Positions 33,811 through 42,743 of a stretch of 64,000 bases of DNA are shown one piece after another. The DNA is from Clostridium fungisolvens (GTDB lineage Bacteria > Bacillota > Clostridia > Clostridiales > Clostridiaceae): contig NZ_BLZR01000001.1 in NCBI RefSeq assembly GCF_014193895.1, forward strand, positions 3,286,001 through 3,350,000, given 5' to 3'. A model generated the notes under the pieces. That model was not told the DNA's origin and ran no database searches. It was given only the letters and a program-made list of their open reading frames with translations. The position numbers and the translations under genes were made by a program. Position 1 is the first letter of the stretch. Each line of letters starts with the position of its first letter.

Positions 33811-34085
33811 CTCGTTGCCTCCTAAATCCTTCTATAATCACTATCTATTTGATAGTTATATTTACTTTTATTAATAACTAATCCATGTTTAATTTTATTA
33901 AGGTGATTAATAATAACCTAAAAATTATCTATAAACTCACTGACCATATTTTTCTAGTCTTTTTTAAATTTTATTTCTAATTTTCATAATTGTAAAGAGT
34001 TTTTTTAATATTCTCAAAATAATAGTTTAGACAAAATCACTTTAATAGATTCTTTAAAGTAGAATTTTTTATAATTTCCTTTACA
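33811..34085. other. AT-rich gap before the VIT/VWA gene
   Basis: Promoter region expected for the leftward VIT/VWA gene. Bases about 34060-34092 (TTTTTTATAATTTCCTTTAC then AGTAAAAA) match the right end of the ACTGT-class spacer of the modular repeat. Otherwise nothing recognised. Confidence 0.4.
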
Positions 34086-34120
34086 GTAAAAAGAGCGTAG
34101 CCAATTTAATCTACACTCCC
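34086..34120 (-). terminator. Terminator of the DUF4003 gene
   Basis: GAGTGTAG / CTACGCTC (one mismatch) followed by TTTTTACT on the minus strand. Confidence 0.7.
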
Positions 34121-34148
34121 TAAAATTTTTTTAAATAAAATGATATAT

Positions 34149-35141
34149 TTAGCTAGATGCTGCTGATGCACTAGCTGCGGCTGCGCAAGCTGCAGCAGCT
34201 GCAGCTTGTTGCTGAGCTATCAATATAGCATTTATACTATTTCCTACTGATATCTGTAAAATACCATTCTTTATATTGTCTATATAGTAGCTAGATACTA
34301 TACTTGCTGCAATCATAGTTCTATTTGATGTATCCAAGCTCCAAAACCCATATCCATCTACCGAATGTATATAATCATAAACTTCTTTTATTTCAGAAAC
34401 TAATGTATCAACATCAGTAGACACTAATGCAAGAAGCCCTAAAGTTGCTAACGCATCATACCTAAGCTTACATTTTTCACCTTTTAGTTTTTTATATAAA
34501 GCTATCGTTCTCCTACAGTTATCTTCTACATTACCTTCACTCAAGGCTAGTATGTGAGATAATGTTTGCAAGGCATTTCCTTTGTAAAATCCATCTTTGT
34601 TCAATACATCATAATACTTTTCTATTTTATTTAAAGTCTCTTCAATATCAAAATCTGTGGTTGCTAATATTGCAGCATAAACATAATCATCAGGCGATGT
34701 TATCCAAAAGTGGTTTTTCTTCATGCCTTCATAAAATTTTATCATTCTTTCTACATTTTTATTCCACTGAGCTTTTTCAGAAGTAGAAGCTATTACATAA
34801 GCTGCCATAGGCAGATATGGGCTACTTCTAAAACCATTACGTTTCATAAGTTCATATGCAGCTTGAACATTATTAAACACGTCTGGATAATTTTCCTCAC
34901 CAGATAATAAATTCACAAGAATCAATTCATTTGTACCTCTAAAATATGATACCCAACTAGTATGCGACCTTATATAATCTCTTATCCTTAATAAATTGTC
35001 CATCTCAGATTTTCTGTTATCTATAGCAAGTGACATAGCTATGAAGTGCTTAACTAAGTTAGCTTCCCACCTAAATCCATGTTTTAATTTATGAAAATTA
35101 TCGATCATTAAGTTAGTTCTATCTGCTACTAACGAATTCAT
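34149..35141 (-). CDS. DUF4003 family protein
   Basis: Protein of about 330 residues, unknown function. The N terminus (DNFHKLKHGFRWEANLVKHF) and internal blocks such as RNGFRSSPYLPMAAYVIA match the DUF4003 family. The last 25 residues are Ala/Ser/Gln-rich (QQQAAAAAACAAAASAS). The start taken is the inner ATG at 35141 behind GGAGGGTG; an ATG twelve bases upstream overlaps that site. Confidence 0.88.
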   Translation of the reverse strand: MNSLVADRTNLMIDNFHKLKHGFRWEANLVKHFIAMSLAIDNRKSEMDNLLRIRDYIRSHTSWVSYFRGTNELILVNLLSGEENYPDVFNNVQAAYELMKRNGFRSSPYLPMAAYVIASTSEKAQWNKNVERMIKFYEGMKKNHFWITSPDDYVYAAILATTDFDIEETLNKIEKYYDVLNKDGFYKGNALQTLSHILALSEGNVEDNCRRTIALYKKLKGEKCKLRYDALATLGLLALVSTDVDTLVSEIKEVYDYIHSVDGYGFWSLDTSNRTMIAASIVSSYYIDNIKNGILQISVGNSINAILIAQQQAAAAAACAAAASASAASS

Positions 35142-35153
35142 AACACCCTCCAT

Positions 35154-35440
35154 ATTAAATAGTAATCAATAACCCTTTATATAATATAATAATACATATT
35201 TATCTATATGTAAATAATCATTTTGTTAACATTTATAATTATTAATTAGACTATACAAATGTACTACTAATAGGCTTACATAATAGATATATTTATTTTT
35301 TGTGTACTCTATCTATATACATCCATAAGCTTTTTTATTCCATATAATGACTTAACAATAAGTTGACACATTAAAAACTTATAAAAGCATTGAAATATAT
35401 AGGTTTAGCTAACTTTGAAATTTTATAATTTCCTATACTG
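35154..35440. other. AT-rich gap before the DUF4003 gene
   Basis: No open frame. Bases about 35400-35447 (ATAGGTTTAGCTAACTTTG ... TCCTATACTGTAAAAAA) match the right end of the ACTGT-class repeat spacer, joined directly to an ordinary terminator. Confidence 0.5.
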
Positions 35441-35441
35441 T

Positions 35442-35487
35442 AAAAAAGCACTGAATTTATCAACAGAATATTGATAAATTCAGCGCC
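35442..35487 (-). terminator. Terminator of the GNAT gene
   Basis: GCGCTGAATTTATCAA / TTGATAAATTCAGTGC, 16 bp with one mismatch, then a T-run on the minus strand. Confidence 0.9.
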
Positions 35488-35499
35488 TATTTTCTTTCG

Positions 35500-36051
35500 T
35501 TAAACTTTACTTCTCTCTACCCACTCATCTTTTAATAAGCCGTATAGATACATAGAATATCTTTTGTAATCCCTCAGTATAAACTCTCTATACTCTCCCT
35601 CTCTTCTAAACCCAACGGATTCATACAATTTTATAGCACTTATATTGTAAGCCAATACATTTAATTGAATCCTATGAAGATTAAGTTCTGAAAATCCAAA
35701 ATCTATTAAAAGCCTTATAGCCTCTTTTCCAAGACCTTTATTTCTATATTTTATATTTCCTATACCTATAAACAGTGTTGCTACTCTATTAGTCCATATT
35801 ATATCATCAAAGCCTATCACACCAATTATCTCATTAGAGGAAACATCCCTTATAGCAAATATCATTCTCTCCTGAGTTCCTTTAAATTCTTCAAATACTT
35901 CCTGAACCTCTTTTTCTCCCTTTGGAATCGAAGGAACCATATCATAATATCTCAAAAAATCCGAATCATCATACCATGAATTAATGTAAGTAAAATCTTC
36001 ATCTTTAATTGAACCAAGCTTTATATTTTCGCCTTTTAGTAGCACTTTCAT
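35500..36051 (-). CDS. GNAT family N-acetyltransferase (RimJ/RimL type)
   Basis: Acetyl-CoA dependent transferase of 183 residues. The acetyl-CoA loop reads RNKGLGKEAIRLL, followed by LNVLAYNISAIKLYESVGFRREG, the standard C-terminal motif. Target unknown. Lies 12 bp downstream of the DUF2156 gene and probably shares its transcript. Confidence 0.9.
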   Translation of the reverse strand: MKVLLKGENIKLGSIKDEDFTYINSWYDDSDFLRYYDMVPSIPKGEKEVQEVFEEFKGTQERMIFAIRDVSSNEIIGVIGFDDIIWTNRVATLFIGIGNIKYRNKGLGKEAIRLLIDFGFSELNLHRIQLNVLAYNISAIKLYESVGFRREGEYREFILRDYKRYSMYLYGLLKDEWVERSKV

Positions 36052-36063
36052 AAGATAGCACCT

Positions 36064-36960
36064 CTATATATTAACAATATATTTCCTTTCAAGTCTTATT
36101 GGTTGATAAGCTAGCTTTGCTTTCCTAAGTCCTGCAATACCTCTATCTTCTTCTCTGTTTATATATTTTATATTACCTAAATACTCATTCACAAAAGACC
36201 TATTTATAAATGCATAAATCCCTTGATAATCTATATTCCCCTTTTCAATGTGTATAATTGCCATATCATCATTTACAATCTCACCTATAGTAAATCCAGC
36301 AATTTCATCATCAACATAAACAGCTATACCTATAGCGTTTAAGGATTCAAGATTTTCTAGTACCTCTTTTACACCCTGCTCTTCTATTACTAATTGCTCA
36401 TCTAATTGATCTTTTTCTATATTCCACTTTGTTTCGAAGGCTATACAATCTTCTACTACCTTCTCGTCTCTTATATCTCTTATTTCATAGCAGTAGCTTT
36501 TTATAAACTGATTATATTTGTTTTTTTTGCTATGAAGCTTTTTTCCTGATAGTGTAGCTAACTTTTCAGTTTCATATATATAATCGAAATTATCCTCATC
36601 TTCTTCTATAGTTAGCTCTTCTCCATATAATTCTTTTAATTTTATTAGAAAGTTCTCTTCAATATCTCTAAAAAGAGTTTTAATATTAGAATCTTCTTTC
36701 TTTATATTTATTAATTCATTAATTATAGACTTCAGATTATCATTTGTATAACCAATAGGCTCCATAAAATATGTGCCTGTATGATTTTCCGTCTTCTTTA
36801 TAATTAACGCTCCATCGAAAAATCCAAATTCAACCTTAAACAGGTTTTTCCATAAATATAAAGTTAAATATGAATATTCATAAGTTGAAAACTTGTAATC
36901 TTTTAAATACTTTTGAAATATATCCTTATCACTAAGCTCTAATGTTTTGAACTGTATCAT
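36064..36960 (-). CDS. DUF2156 (phosphatidylglycerol lysyltransferase C-terminal-like) protein
   Basis: About 298 residues, a GNAT-like fold related to the catalytic domain of MprF and to FemX-type aminoacyltransferases. Recognisable pieces: YKFSTYEYSYLTLYLWKN near the N terminus and FVNEYLGNIKYINREEDRGI near the C terminus. No transmembrane part, so a soluble transferase of unknown substrate. The start at 36960 follows AGAGGAGG; the open frame extends to 36993 without a site. Confidence 0.85.
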   Translation of the reverse strand: MIQFKTLELSDKDIFQKYLKDYKFSTYEYSYLTLYLWKNLFKVEFGFFDGALIIKKTENHTGTYFMEPIGYTNDNLKSIINELINIKKEDSNIKTLFRDIEENFLIKLKELYGEELTIEEDEDNFDYIYETEKLATLSGKKLHSKKNKYNQFIKSYCYEIRDIRDEKVVEDCIAFETKWNIEKDQLDEQLVIEEQGVKEVLENLESLNAIGIAVYVDDEIAGFTIGEIVNDDMAIIHIEKGNIDYQGIYAFINRSFVNEYLGNIKYINREEDRGIAGLRKAKLAYQPIRLERKYIVNI

Positions 36961-37030
36961 TGGTATCCTCCTCTGATGTCTACATAACACCATGATTGTC
37001 TTAAAAATACTAATTATTCTATACTATATC

Positions 37031-38017
37031 TTAAATTTCATCTGATTTACCATAGGATATACCCCATTGTCTCCTGATTTCATCCATTATACTCATAACA
37101 TCCTTAGAAAGATTTAAGCTATTTAAATCATCAGCCTTATTTAAATTTAAAATACTATTATTCATATCTTCTACTTCATATAATAGTGCTTTATTCTTAT
37201 GGCCGCAACTTATCTTCTCTACTGTTCCATTTAGATATGTTATAACAGCTTCATCTGCTCTTGGATAATCCTCCACTGTTATATATCCTAGGTCCCCCGC
37301 TATAACTGCTCTTTTAGGCAACTTAGCTCTCATTGTCAGCGTAACTACAGCCATCTCATCCTTTGAATTTTTTAAAATTATGCCGGATTGTTCATCTACA
37401 CCAGTCTCAAATTTTTTAACTGTTGTCATCACGACATCAGGTTGTTCTGACAAAAACATTCTTGTAAGAGATAACGCATAACTTCCAATATCAAATAAAG
37501 CCCCGCCAGCCAACTCCTTATTAAAAAATCTATTTGTAATATCATATTCCTTACAGCTTCCAAATGAAACATTTATCATCTTTAACTGACCAATTGCGCC
37601 CTCGTTTATTAGATTTTTTAACTTTTTAAATAATGGCATATGATATATGGTCATAGCTTCTGCTACAACTAGATTTTTCTCTTTTGCTAAAGCAATGATA
37701 TTTTTCAATTGACTTCCATTCAGTACTATTGCCTTCTCACAAATTACATGTTTATTATACTTTAAGGCCATCATGATATATTCATAATGATTGCTATGTG
37801 GTGTAGATATATAAACTACATCTATAACTTCATCCTTTAACATTTCTTCATAATTTTCATACGCCTTGCTTATTCCATATTGATTAGCAAAGGCTTCAGC
37901 TCTATCATAGGAACGAGAACCTACTGCATATATTTCTCCATTTACTTCCGTTATTGCTGCTGCAAAGTCTTTCGCAATAAGCCCTGGTCCTAATATAGCC
38001 CATTTCAAACTTTTCAT
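37031..38017 (-). CDS. Gfo/Idh/MocA family oxidoreductase
   Basis: NAD(P)-dependent sugar or inositol dehydrogenase-like protein, 328 residues. The Rossmann part starts LKWAILGPGLIAKDFA; VDVVYISTPHSNH and KHVICEKAIVLN (the EKP-type motif, here EKA) follow. The C-terminal substrate domain has GGALFDIGSYAL. The usual proline of EKP is alanine here. Substrate unknown. Confidence 0.9.
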   Translation of the reverse strand: MKSLKWAILGPGLIAKDFAAAITEVNGEIYAVGSRSYDRAEAFANQYGISKAYENYEEMLKDEVIDVVYISTPHSNHYEYIMMALKYNKHVICEKAIVLNGSQLKNIIALAKEKNLVVAEAMTIYHMPLFKKLKNLINEGAIGQLKMINVSFGSCKEYDITNRFFNKELAGGALFDIGSYALSLTRMFLSEQPDVVMTTVKKFETGVDEQSGIILKNSKDEMAVVTLTMRAKLPKRAVIAGDLGYITVEDYPRADEAVITYLNGTVEKISCGHKNKALLYEVEDMNNSILNLNKADDLNSLNLSKDVMSIMDEIRRQWGISYGKSDEI

Positions 38018-38128
38018 AAATACACCGCCTAAACAATTACTAATTATAATCTACTATAATTATACAACCTACTTTGCCTTTTTAACAAATATAATTTGAC
38101 AGATTATCCTTATAAATAGGCTATAGCT

Positions 38129-39109
38129 TTAATTTTCTTTAAAATTTATTGTTTTTACTGCTCCATCATAAGCCAAGGATGTATTCGTAAAAACATTAAC
38201 AGCATTCTCAATATATTCTCCCGGATTCATCATAGAAGGACTATAGTGAGTTATAATAAGCTCATGAACATCTGCTTCCTTAGCAATAGTTGCACTTTCT
38301 CTAAAGGTCATATGTTTATTTTTCATAGCTTTTTCTATATCTTCATCAGCTCCATAGGTCCCCTCACATACTAATAGATCACTACCTTCAACAAATCCTC
38401 TTATGCTTTCTACTGGTCTTGTATCTGTTATATAGCTTATCTTTAGTCCTTTCCTCTCTTCAGCTAACACCATAGAAGGGGTGTATGTCTTTCCTTCAAA
38501 ATCTTGTGGCTCATTTTTTTGCAATTTACTCCATAGCACTTTAGGCACTTGATTTTCAATAGCTTTTTCTACATCAAACTTAGGAGTTCTTCTAATATAA
38601 AAACTATAACCAATACATGGACTAGAGTGATCCAGTTCTGTTGTCCTTATTTCTACTTGACCTTTAGGTTCTTGTTTTTCTTCTGATAATGTATTTATAT
38701 CATTTTGAAATAGAACTGCTTTGTCTTTTTCAAAATCTACTAGTATAGAGTCTTTTGGGTTCTCAATAATAAAAACTTCAAAAGCTAAGTATGGAATAAC
38801 TACTTTTAGTCCATTCATAACTTCATATAGACCTGCGGGCCCTATTATATAGATAGGTTCTACTCTACCACTATTACTTATAGTTGCTAAAAGTCCTGGT
38901 AGTCCAAGTATATGGTCTCCATGAAAATGAGTTATACAAATTATATCTATTGATTTAAATCCCCACCCCAACCTTTTCATAGCGACCTGAGTTCCTTCAC
39001 CACAATCAATAAGTATCTTCCTACCGTTGTATTTTAAGAACATTGAAGCCAGAAAACGTTCAGGCATTGGCATAGTGCCTCCACATCCTAAAAATGCTAC
39101 ATCTAACAT
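38129..39109 (-). CDS. rnz: Ribonuclease Z
   Basis: Endonuclease maturing tRNA 3' ends. 326 residues of the metallo-beta-lactamase fold with the zinc motif THFHGDHILGLPG, LIDCGEGTQ, and later YITDTRP, CEGTYG and ITHYSP. Slightly longer than the usual bacterial form (about 310). GAGGTAATC before the ATG. Single gene. Confidence 0.93.
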   Translation of the reverse strand: MLDVAFLGCGGTMPMPERFLASMFLKYNGRKILIDCGEGTQVAMKRLGWGFKSIDIICITHFHGDHILGLPGLLATISNSGRVEPIYIIGPAGLYEVMNGLKVVIPYLAFEVFIIENPKDSILVDFEKDKAVLFQNDINTLSEEKQEPKGQVEIRTTELDHSSPCIGYSFYIRRTPKFDVEKAIENQVPKVLWSKLQKNEPQDFEGKTYTPSMVLAEERKGLKISYITDTRPVESIRGFVEGSDLLVCEGTYGADEDIEKAMKNKHMTFRESATIAKEADVHELIITHYSPSMMNPGEYIENAVNVFTNTSLAYDGAVKTINFKEN

Positions 39110-39431
39110 TTCGATTACCTCTCATCTTTTATTTTTATCTTCAATAAGTGTGAAGATATACATTTCTAAATTACATTTTAATTGAATAGTATATACCGGA
39201 TTTTTAATTATAGTCTCTAAAATACATCTGTTTAATTCCAGGCATATATTTACAAGTATTGTGTTAAGTTGTACTATTAAATTAAGAATTTTAAGAATTA
39301 TATAAAAACATTTTAAAGTATAAGCATATGATTATATTTATACAATTATTTTTATATATTCATGTAAAGTAACCTAATTGCTATTAAGTTTTCAATAAAT
39401 ATATAAATTATTTAATTTTGGAGGTAATGTA
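39110..39431. other. Divergent gap between rnz and the TerB-like gene
   Basis: About 320 bases, very AT-rich, no open frame, hairpin or known motif recognised. Promoters for both genes should be here. Confidence 0.35.
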
Positions 39432-39872
39432 ATGTTTTTAAACGAATTATCAAAGAAAGAATCAATACTATTTATTAATCTAGTTAAGAATCTAGCAAAT
39501 GTAGACAAAGTATTTTCGAAAAAAGAAGAACAGCTAATATCCGATTACCTAGAAGAACTTTCTTTAAACAGCTCAGAGGTGGATTCATTATCCTTTGACG
39601 AAACCATAAAAGCTTTATCTTCTTCTGCTTCAAAAACTCAAAATATAATATATTTTGAATTAGTTGGACTTGCTCTTGTAGACGGCTTGTACTCTCGAGA
39701 AGAAACTGCCTTTTTATCTAAGGTGGCTGATGCTTTTAATATTAATGAAGCGAAACAAACTTCTTTCCTTAACTTTTTTAAGGATATAAAGGATTTATAT
39801 GAAATAACAGTTATAGATTATGAAAGTAAAATCTCTGAGTTAAAGAGTAGGATATCAGAACTGTTGGTTTAA
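39432..39872 (+). CDS. TerB-like (tellurite resistance fold) protein
   Basis: Small helical protein of 146 residues. The paired segments around VDKVFSKKEEQLISDYLEEL and LVDGLYSREETAFLSKVADAF resemble the two acidic helix-turn units of the TerB fold. No ter genes nearby, so no resistance role is implied. GGAGG eight bases before the ATG. Confidence 0.65.
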   Translation: MFLNELSKKESILFINLVKNLANVDKVFSKKEEQLISDYLEELSLNSSEVDSLSFDETIKALSSSASKTQNIIYFELVGLALVDGLYSREETAFLSKVADAFNINEAKQTSFLNFFKDIKDLYEITVIDYESKISELKSRISELLV

Positions 39873-39879
39873 TGTTCTT

Positions 39880-40090
39880 AAAATTTTCTACTTCCTTTAC
39901 AGTAAAAAATCACTGAAGTGATTTTCTTCAGTGATTTTTTTTGCGCATCTGCCTTTCCGAATGTATATGAGAAAACTTACAGGCGAATAAGTTTTATTTT
40001 TTTATTCTTTTACCTTATATTACATTTTAAACCGGTTACGCATTCATAACTACAGAAATTATTAAATTTAAAATCCATAAAGAATAAAAT
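39880..40090 (+). repeat. Modular intergenic repeat, mixed-class copy
   Basis: Left: ACTTCCTTTACAGTAAAAAA (ACTGT-class end), terminator hairpin TCACTGAAG/CTTCAGTGA (39909-39934), module with GCGCATCTGCC (39943-39953) and CAGGCGAATAAG (39980-39991). Then TTTTTTATTCTTTTACC, an ATTCTT-class spacer with GGTTACGCAT and a closing AAAGAATAAAA (40080-40089). Confidence 0.85.
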
Positions 40091-40217
40091 CTACCATAAA
40101 AGGAATACAAAAGATAATGAATTTCATTTACATTTCTTTTTAACTATGATATAATTTTTCTTGGCTGTCTGGTATAAAATTTGAAACCGCGAAAATATAT
40201 TTTATTGGAGGATTCAA

Positions 40218-40796
40218 ATGGCAAGATCAATGGGACCAAGATTTAAGGTTGCGAGACGACTTGGTGTAAATGTATTTAATCACCCTAAAGCTTTAAATAG
40301 GGGGATAAAGAAACAAAAGTTATCCGAATACGGAGAACAACTTTTAGAAAAGCAAAAGCTAAAAGCATATTATGGTGTACTAGAAAAACAGTTCAGAAGA
40401 TATGTGTTTGAAGCTATGAGTTCAAAAGAAAAATCTGAAGTCGTTCTGATTCAAAGATTAGAAATGAGATTAGATAATATAGTCTATAGAATGGGCTTCG
40501 GTTCAACCTTAAGACAATCAAGACAAATGGTAACTCATGGACACATAAGGGTTAATGGTCAAAAGGTAGACATCCCTTCTTATAAGCTAAAAGTAGGTGA
40601 CGTAATTTCACTTAAAGAAGCTTCCAAGAAGACTGATATGTTTGTTGAAAACTTTAATTCTATATTACCTTCTGTGAACTATATAGAAAAAGATATTGAA
40701 TCTTTAAGTGGTACTATAAAAAACATGCCAAACATTGAAGACATCCCTGTAGACGTAAAATTCCCGAAAATAATAGAATTTTACTCAAAGAACTAA
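40218..40796 (+). CDS. rpsD: Ribosomal protein S4, zinc-free paralogue
   Basis: 30S assembly protein S4, 192 residues (about 10-15 shorter than usual). The start MARSMGPRFKVARRLG lacks the four-cysteine zinc motif of the C+ form. The S4 RNA-binding domain is clear: RLEMRLDNIVYRMGF, RQSRQMVTHGHIRVNG. It stands alone, away from the rpsM-rpsK-rpoA operon, as extra S4 copies in clostridia do. Whether it replaces the main S4 under zinc limitation is inference. GGAGG before the ATG. Confidence 0.93.
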   Translation: MARSMGPRFKVARRLGVNVFNHPKALNRGIKKQKLSEYGEQLLEKQKLKAYYGVLEKQFRRYVFEAMSSKEKSEVVLIQRLEMRLDNIVYRMGFGSTLRQSRQMVTHGHIRVNGQKVDIPSYKLKVGDVISLKEASKKTDMFVENFNSILPSVNYIEKDIESLSGTIKNMPNIEDIPVDVKFPKIIEFYSKN

Positions 40797-40815
40797 TCAT
40801 ATGTGTTACTTATTC

Positions 40816-40842
40816 CTGATTTTCTATAAAATCAGACTTTTA
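40816..40842 (+). terminator. Short hairpin after the S4 gene
   Basis: CTGATTTT / AAAATCAG followed by ACTTTT. Probably the first of two terminators for the S4 gene. Confidence 0.65.
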
Positions 40843-40865
40843 TAAATTTAGATATTGAATAAATT

Positions 40866-40907
40866 AAGCTATACTTAAATCAAAATTTAAGTATAGCTTT
40901 TATTTTT
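40866..40907. terminator. Terminator between the S4 gene and the permease gene
   Basis: AAGCTATACTTAAAT / ATTTAAGTATAGCTT with T-rich sequence following; serves both convergent genes. Confidence 0.85.
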
Positions 40908-42266
40908 CTAATTGGTATTATTTTTTCTTTTAATATATAGATATATCGGAATTCCTATGAGGGTTATGCAGACCCCATATAGCGCATTATACTTATCAGT
41001 TATCATTGTACTTATTATAATGTACAATCCACCAACTATACCTATTAGAGGAATAAATGGATACAATGGAACTGAATATTCTCTTTTTATGTCTTTTTGC
41101 TTTGTTCTTAATATAAATATGCCTGCTACTGTCATTACAAAGAATATCCACATTACGAAAACAGCTAAGTTTGTAAGTGTATCGAAAGATCCTGAAATTA
41201 CATATAATATGGCCAAAAACACTTCAAATATAAATGCATTCATTGGTGTGTTAAATCTCTCTTCAACTTTACCAAAAAATTGTGAAAAAGGCATTAATTT
41301 TTCTTGAGCCATAGCATATGGAATTCTAACTCCAGTCATCAAATAACCATTAAGAGCTCCAAAAATAGATATCATTATGCCACCTGCAATTAAAGCAGCC
41401 CCATTACTTCCAAACAGTATTACAGCTGCATCAGATGCTGGCTTGTTGGATGTAATTATATACCCCAAAGGCATAACTTTTAATAAAGCTATATTCACCA
41501 AAATATATACTGCAATAATTATAGTAAGACCTATAATTATTGATCTAGGCAGGTCTTTCTTAGGCTTCTTTAGCTCACCAGCCATATTACCTACACTTAT
41601 CCATCCATCATATGCCCATAAAGTTCCTAATATAGCTGCACCAAAGCCTGCTAATCCTGAAGTTCCACCTTTTACTACATTTAGATTAACAAAATTATGC
41701 TCTCCACCATTTATGAGACCAAATAATATTATTGCTACAATAGGAATAAGTTTAGCAAGTGTAGCAACAAATTGAACCTTACTACCTAGCTTTGTAGACA
41801 ATACATTAATAGTCATGATAAACAATATAATAAAGATTCCAAGTATCTTTTGGCCAGCCTTAGATAGTTCTATAAAATATGTAGCTTGTGTTGCAAAAAC
41901 GATAGATAATGCAGCTACTACTCCTGGTACATATATAACAGTTTGAACCCATCCAAATAGAAAAGCCCACTGTTCTCCATATAGCTCTTTCAAATAAGCA
42001 AATACTCCTCCAGTTTTAGGTATTGCCGCTGCTATCTCTGCTACAGTTAAAGCAGATGCCATTGTTATGATACCACCTGCGATCCATGCACATATGCCTA
42101 GCAATGAACTCCCTGCATTACCAAAAACTGTTGTTGCCTTAAAGAAAATACCAGAACCTATAACTATTCCTATAACCATTGTTATCGCTTCAGGCAACCC
42201 TATTTCTTTTTTTAAACTACTTTCAGCTAACTCCGCCTTTTTGCTACTATCCTTTGAATTCTTCAT
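40908..42266 (-). CDS. APC family amino acid permease
   Basis: Amino acid transporter or exchanger with about 12 membrane helices, some 452 residues. The first helix region GLPEAITMVIGIVIGSGIFFK and PKTGGVFAYLKELYG are typical of the LAT/SteT-like branch of the APC superfamily. Substrate not determined. The start taken is the ATG at 42266, nine bases after AAAGG; an upstream ATG (42275) abuts that site. Confidence 0.9.
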   Translation of the reverse strand: MKNSKDSSKKAELAESSLKKEIGLPEAITMVIGIVIGSGIFFKATTVFGNAGSSLLGICAWIAGGIITMASALTVAEIAAAIPKTGGVFAYLKELYGEQWAFLFGWVQTVIYVPGVVAALSIVFATQATYFIELSKAGQKILGIFIILFIMTINVLSTKLGSKVQFVATLAKLIPIVAIILFGLINGGEHNFVNLNVVKGGTSGLAGFGAAILGTLWAYDGWISVGNMAGELKKPKKDLPRSIIIGLTIIIAVYILVNIALLKVMPLGYIITSNKPASDAAVILFGSNGAALIAGGIMISIFGALNGYLMTGVRIPYAMAQEKLMPFSQFFGKVEERFNTPMNAFIFEVFLAILYVISGSFDTLTNLAVFVMWIFFVMTVAGIFILRTKQKDIKREYSVPLYPFIPLIGIVGGLYIIISTMITDKYNALYGVCITLIGIPIYLYIKRKNNTN

Positions 42267-42479
42267 AAGCTTCATCCTTTCTGTACGTTTTTCTTCGAAC
42301 TATAAATAACTTTTCATCCTTCGTTTAATATTTAAAAAATACATAGGTATATCCAGATATGTAAACCTTTATTTTATTAATATACTTTATTATTTTTACC
42401 AAAATAGCGCTACTTAATTATGTCTTCACTTTTACATTATCTAATTCTATAGACAAAAGTACTCTTAGTCAACTTCGGA

Positions 42480-42700
42480 CGAAATTTTTATACTTTCATA
42501 TACAGTAAAAAAGTCGCTGAAGCGATCTTCTTCAGTGAGCTTTTTTTGCACATCTGCCTTTCTGAATGAATATGAGGAAAATTTGGCAGGCGAATAAGTT
42601 TTATTTTTTACTGTATAGCGATAAAAACTTCTAAAACCCTTGAAGTATCTTAAGTTTATCTAAGTTGAAATTTTTATACTTCCATATACAGTAAAAAAGC
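42480..42700 (+). repeat. Modular intergenic repeat, ACTGT class
   Basis: TATACAGTAAAAAA (42500-42513), terminator hairpin GTCGCTGAAG/CTTCAGTGAGC, module with GCACATCTGCC (42548-42558) and GGCAGGCGAATAAG (42585-42598), TTTTTTACTGTATA (42604-42617), about 70 bases of spacer and TATACAGTAAAAAA (42686-42699). Both spacer ends match each other as an inverted repeat. Lies between the permease start and the MFS stop. Confidence 0.85.
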
Positions 42701-42738
42701 TGTGCCTAATGGATTTTCACCAATTAGGTACAGCTTTA
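42692..42738 (-). terminator. Terminator of the MFS gene
   Basis: AAAGCTGTGCCTAATGG / CCAATTAGGTACAGCTTT (one mismatch and one bulge); on the minus strand followed by a T-run that belongs to the repeat. Confidence 0.85.
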
Positions 42739-42743
42739 TATTT

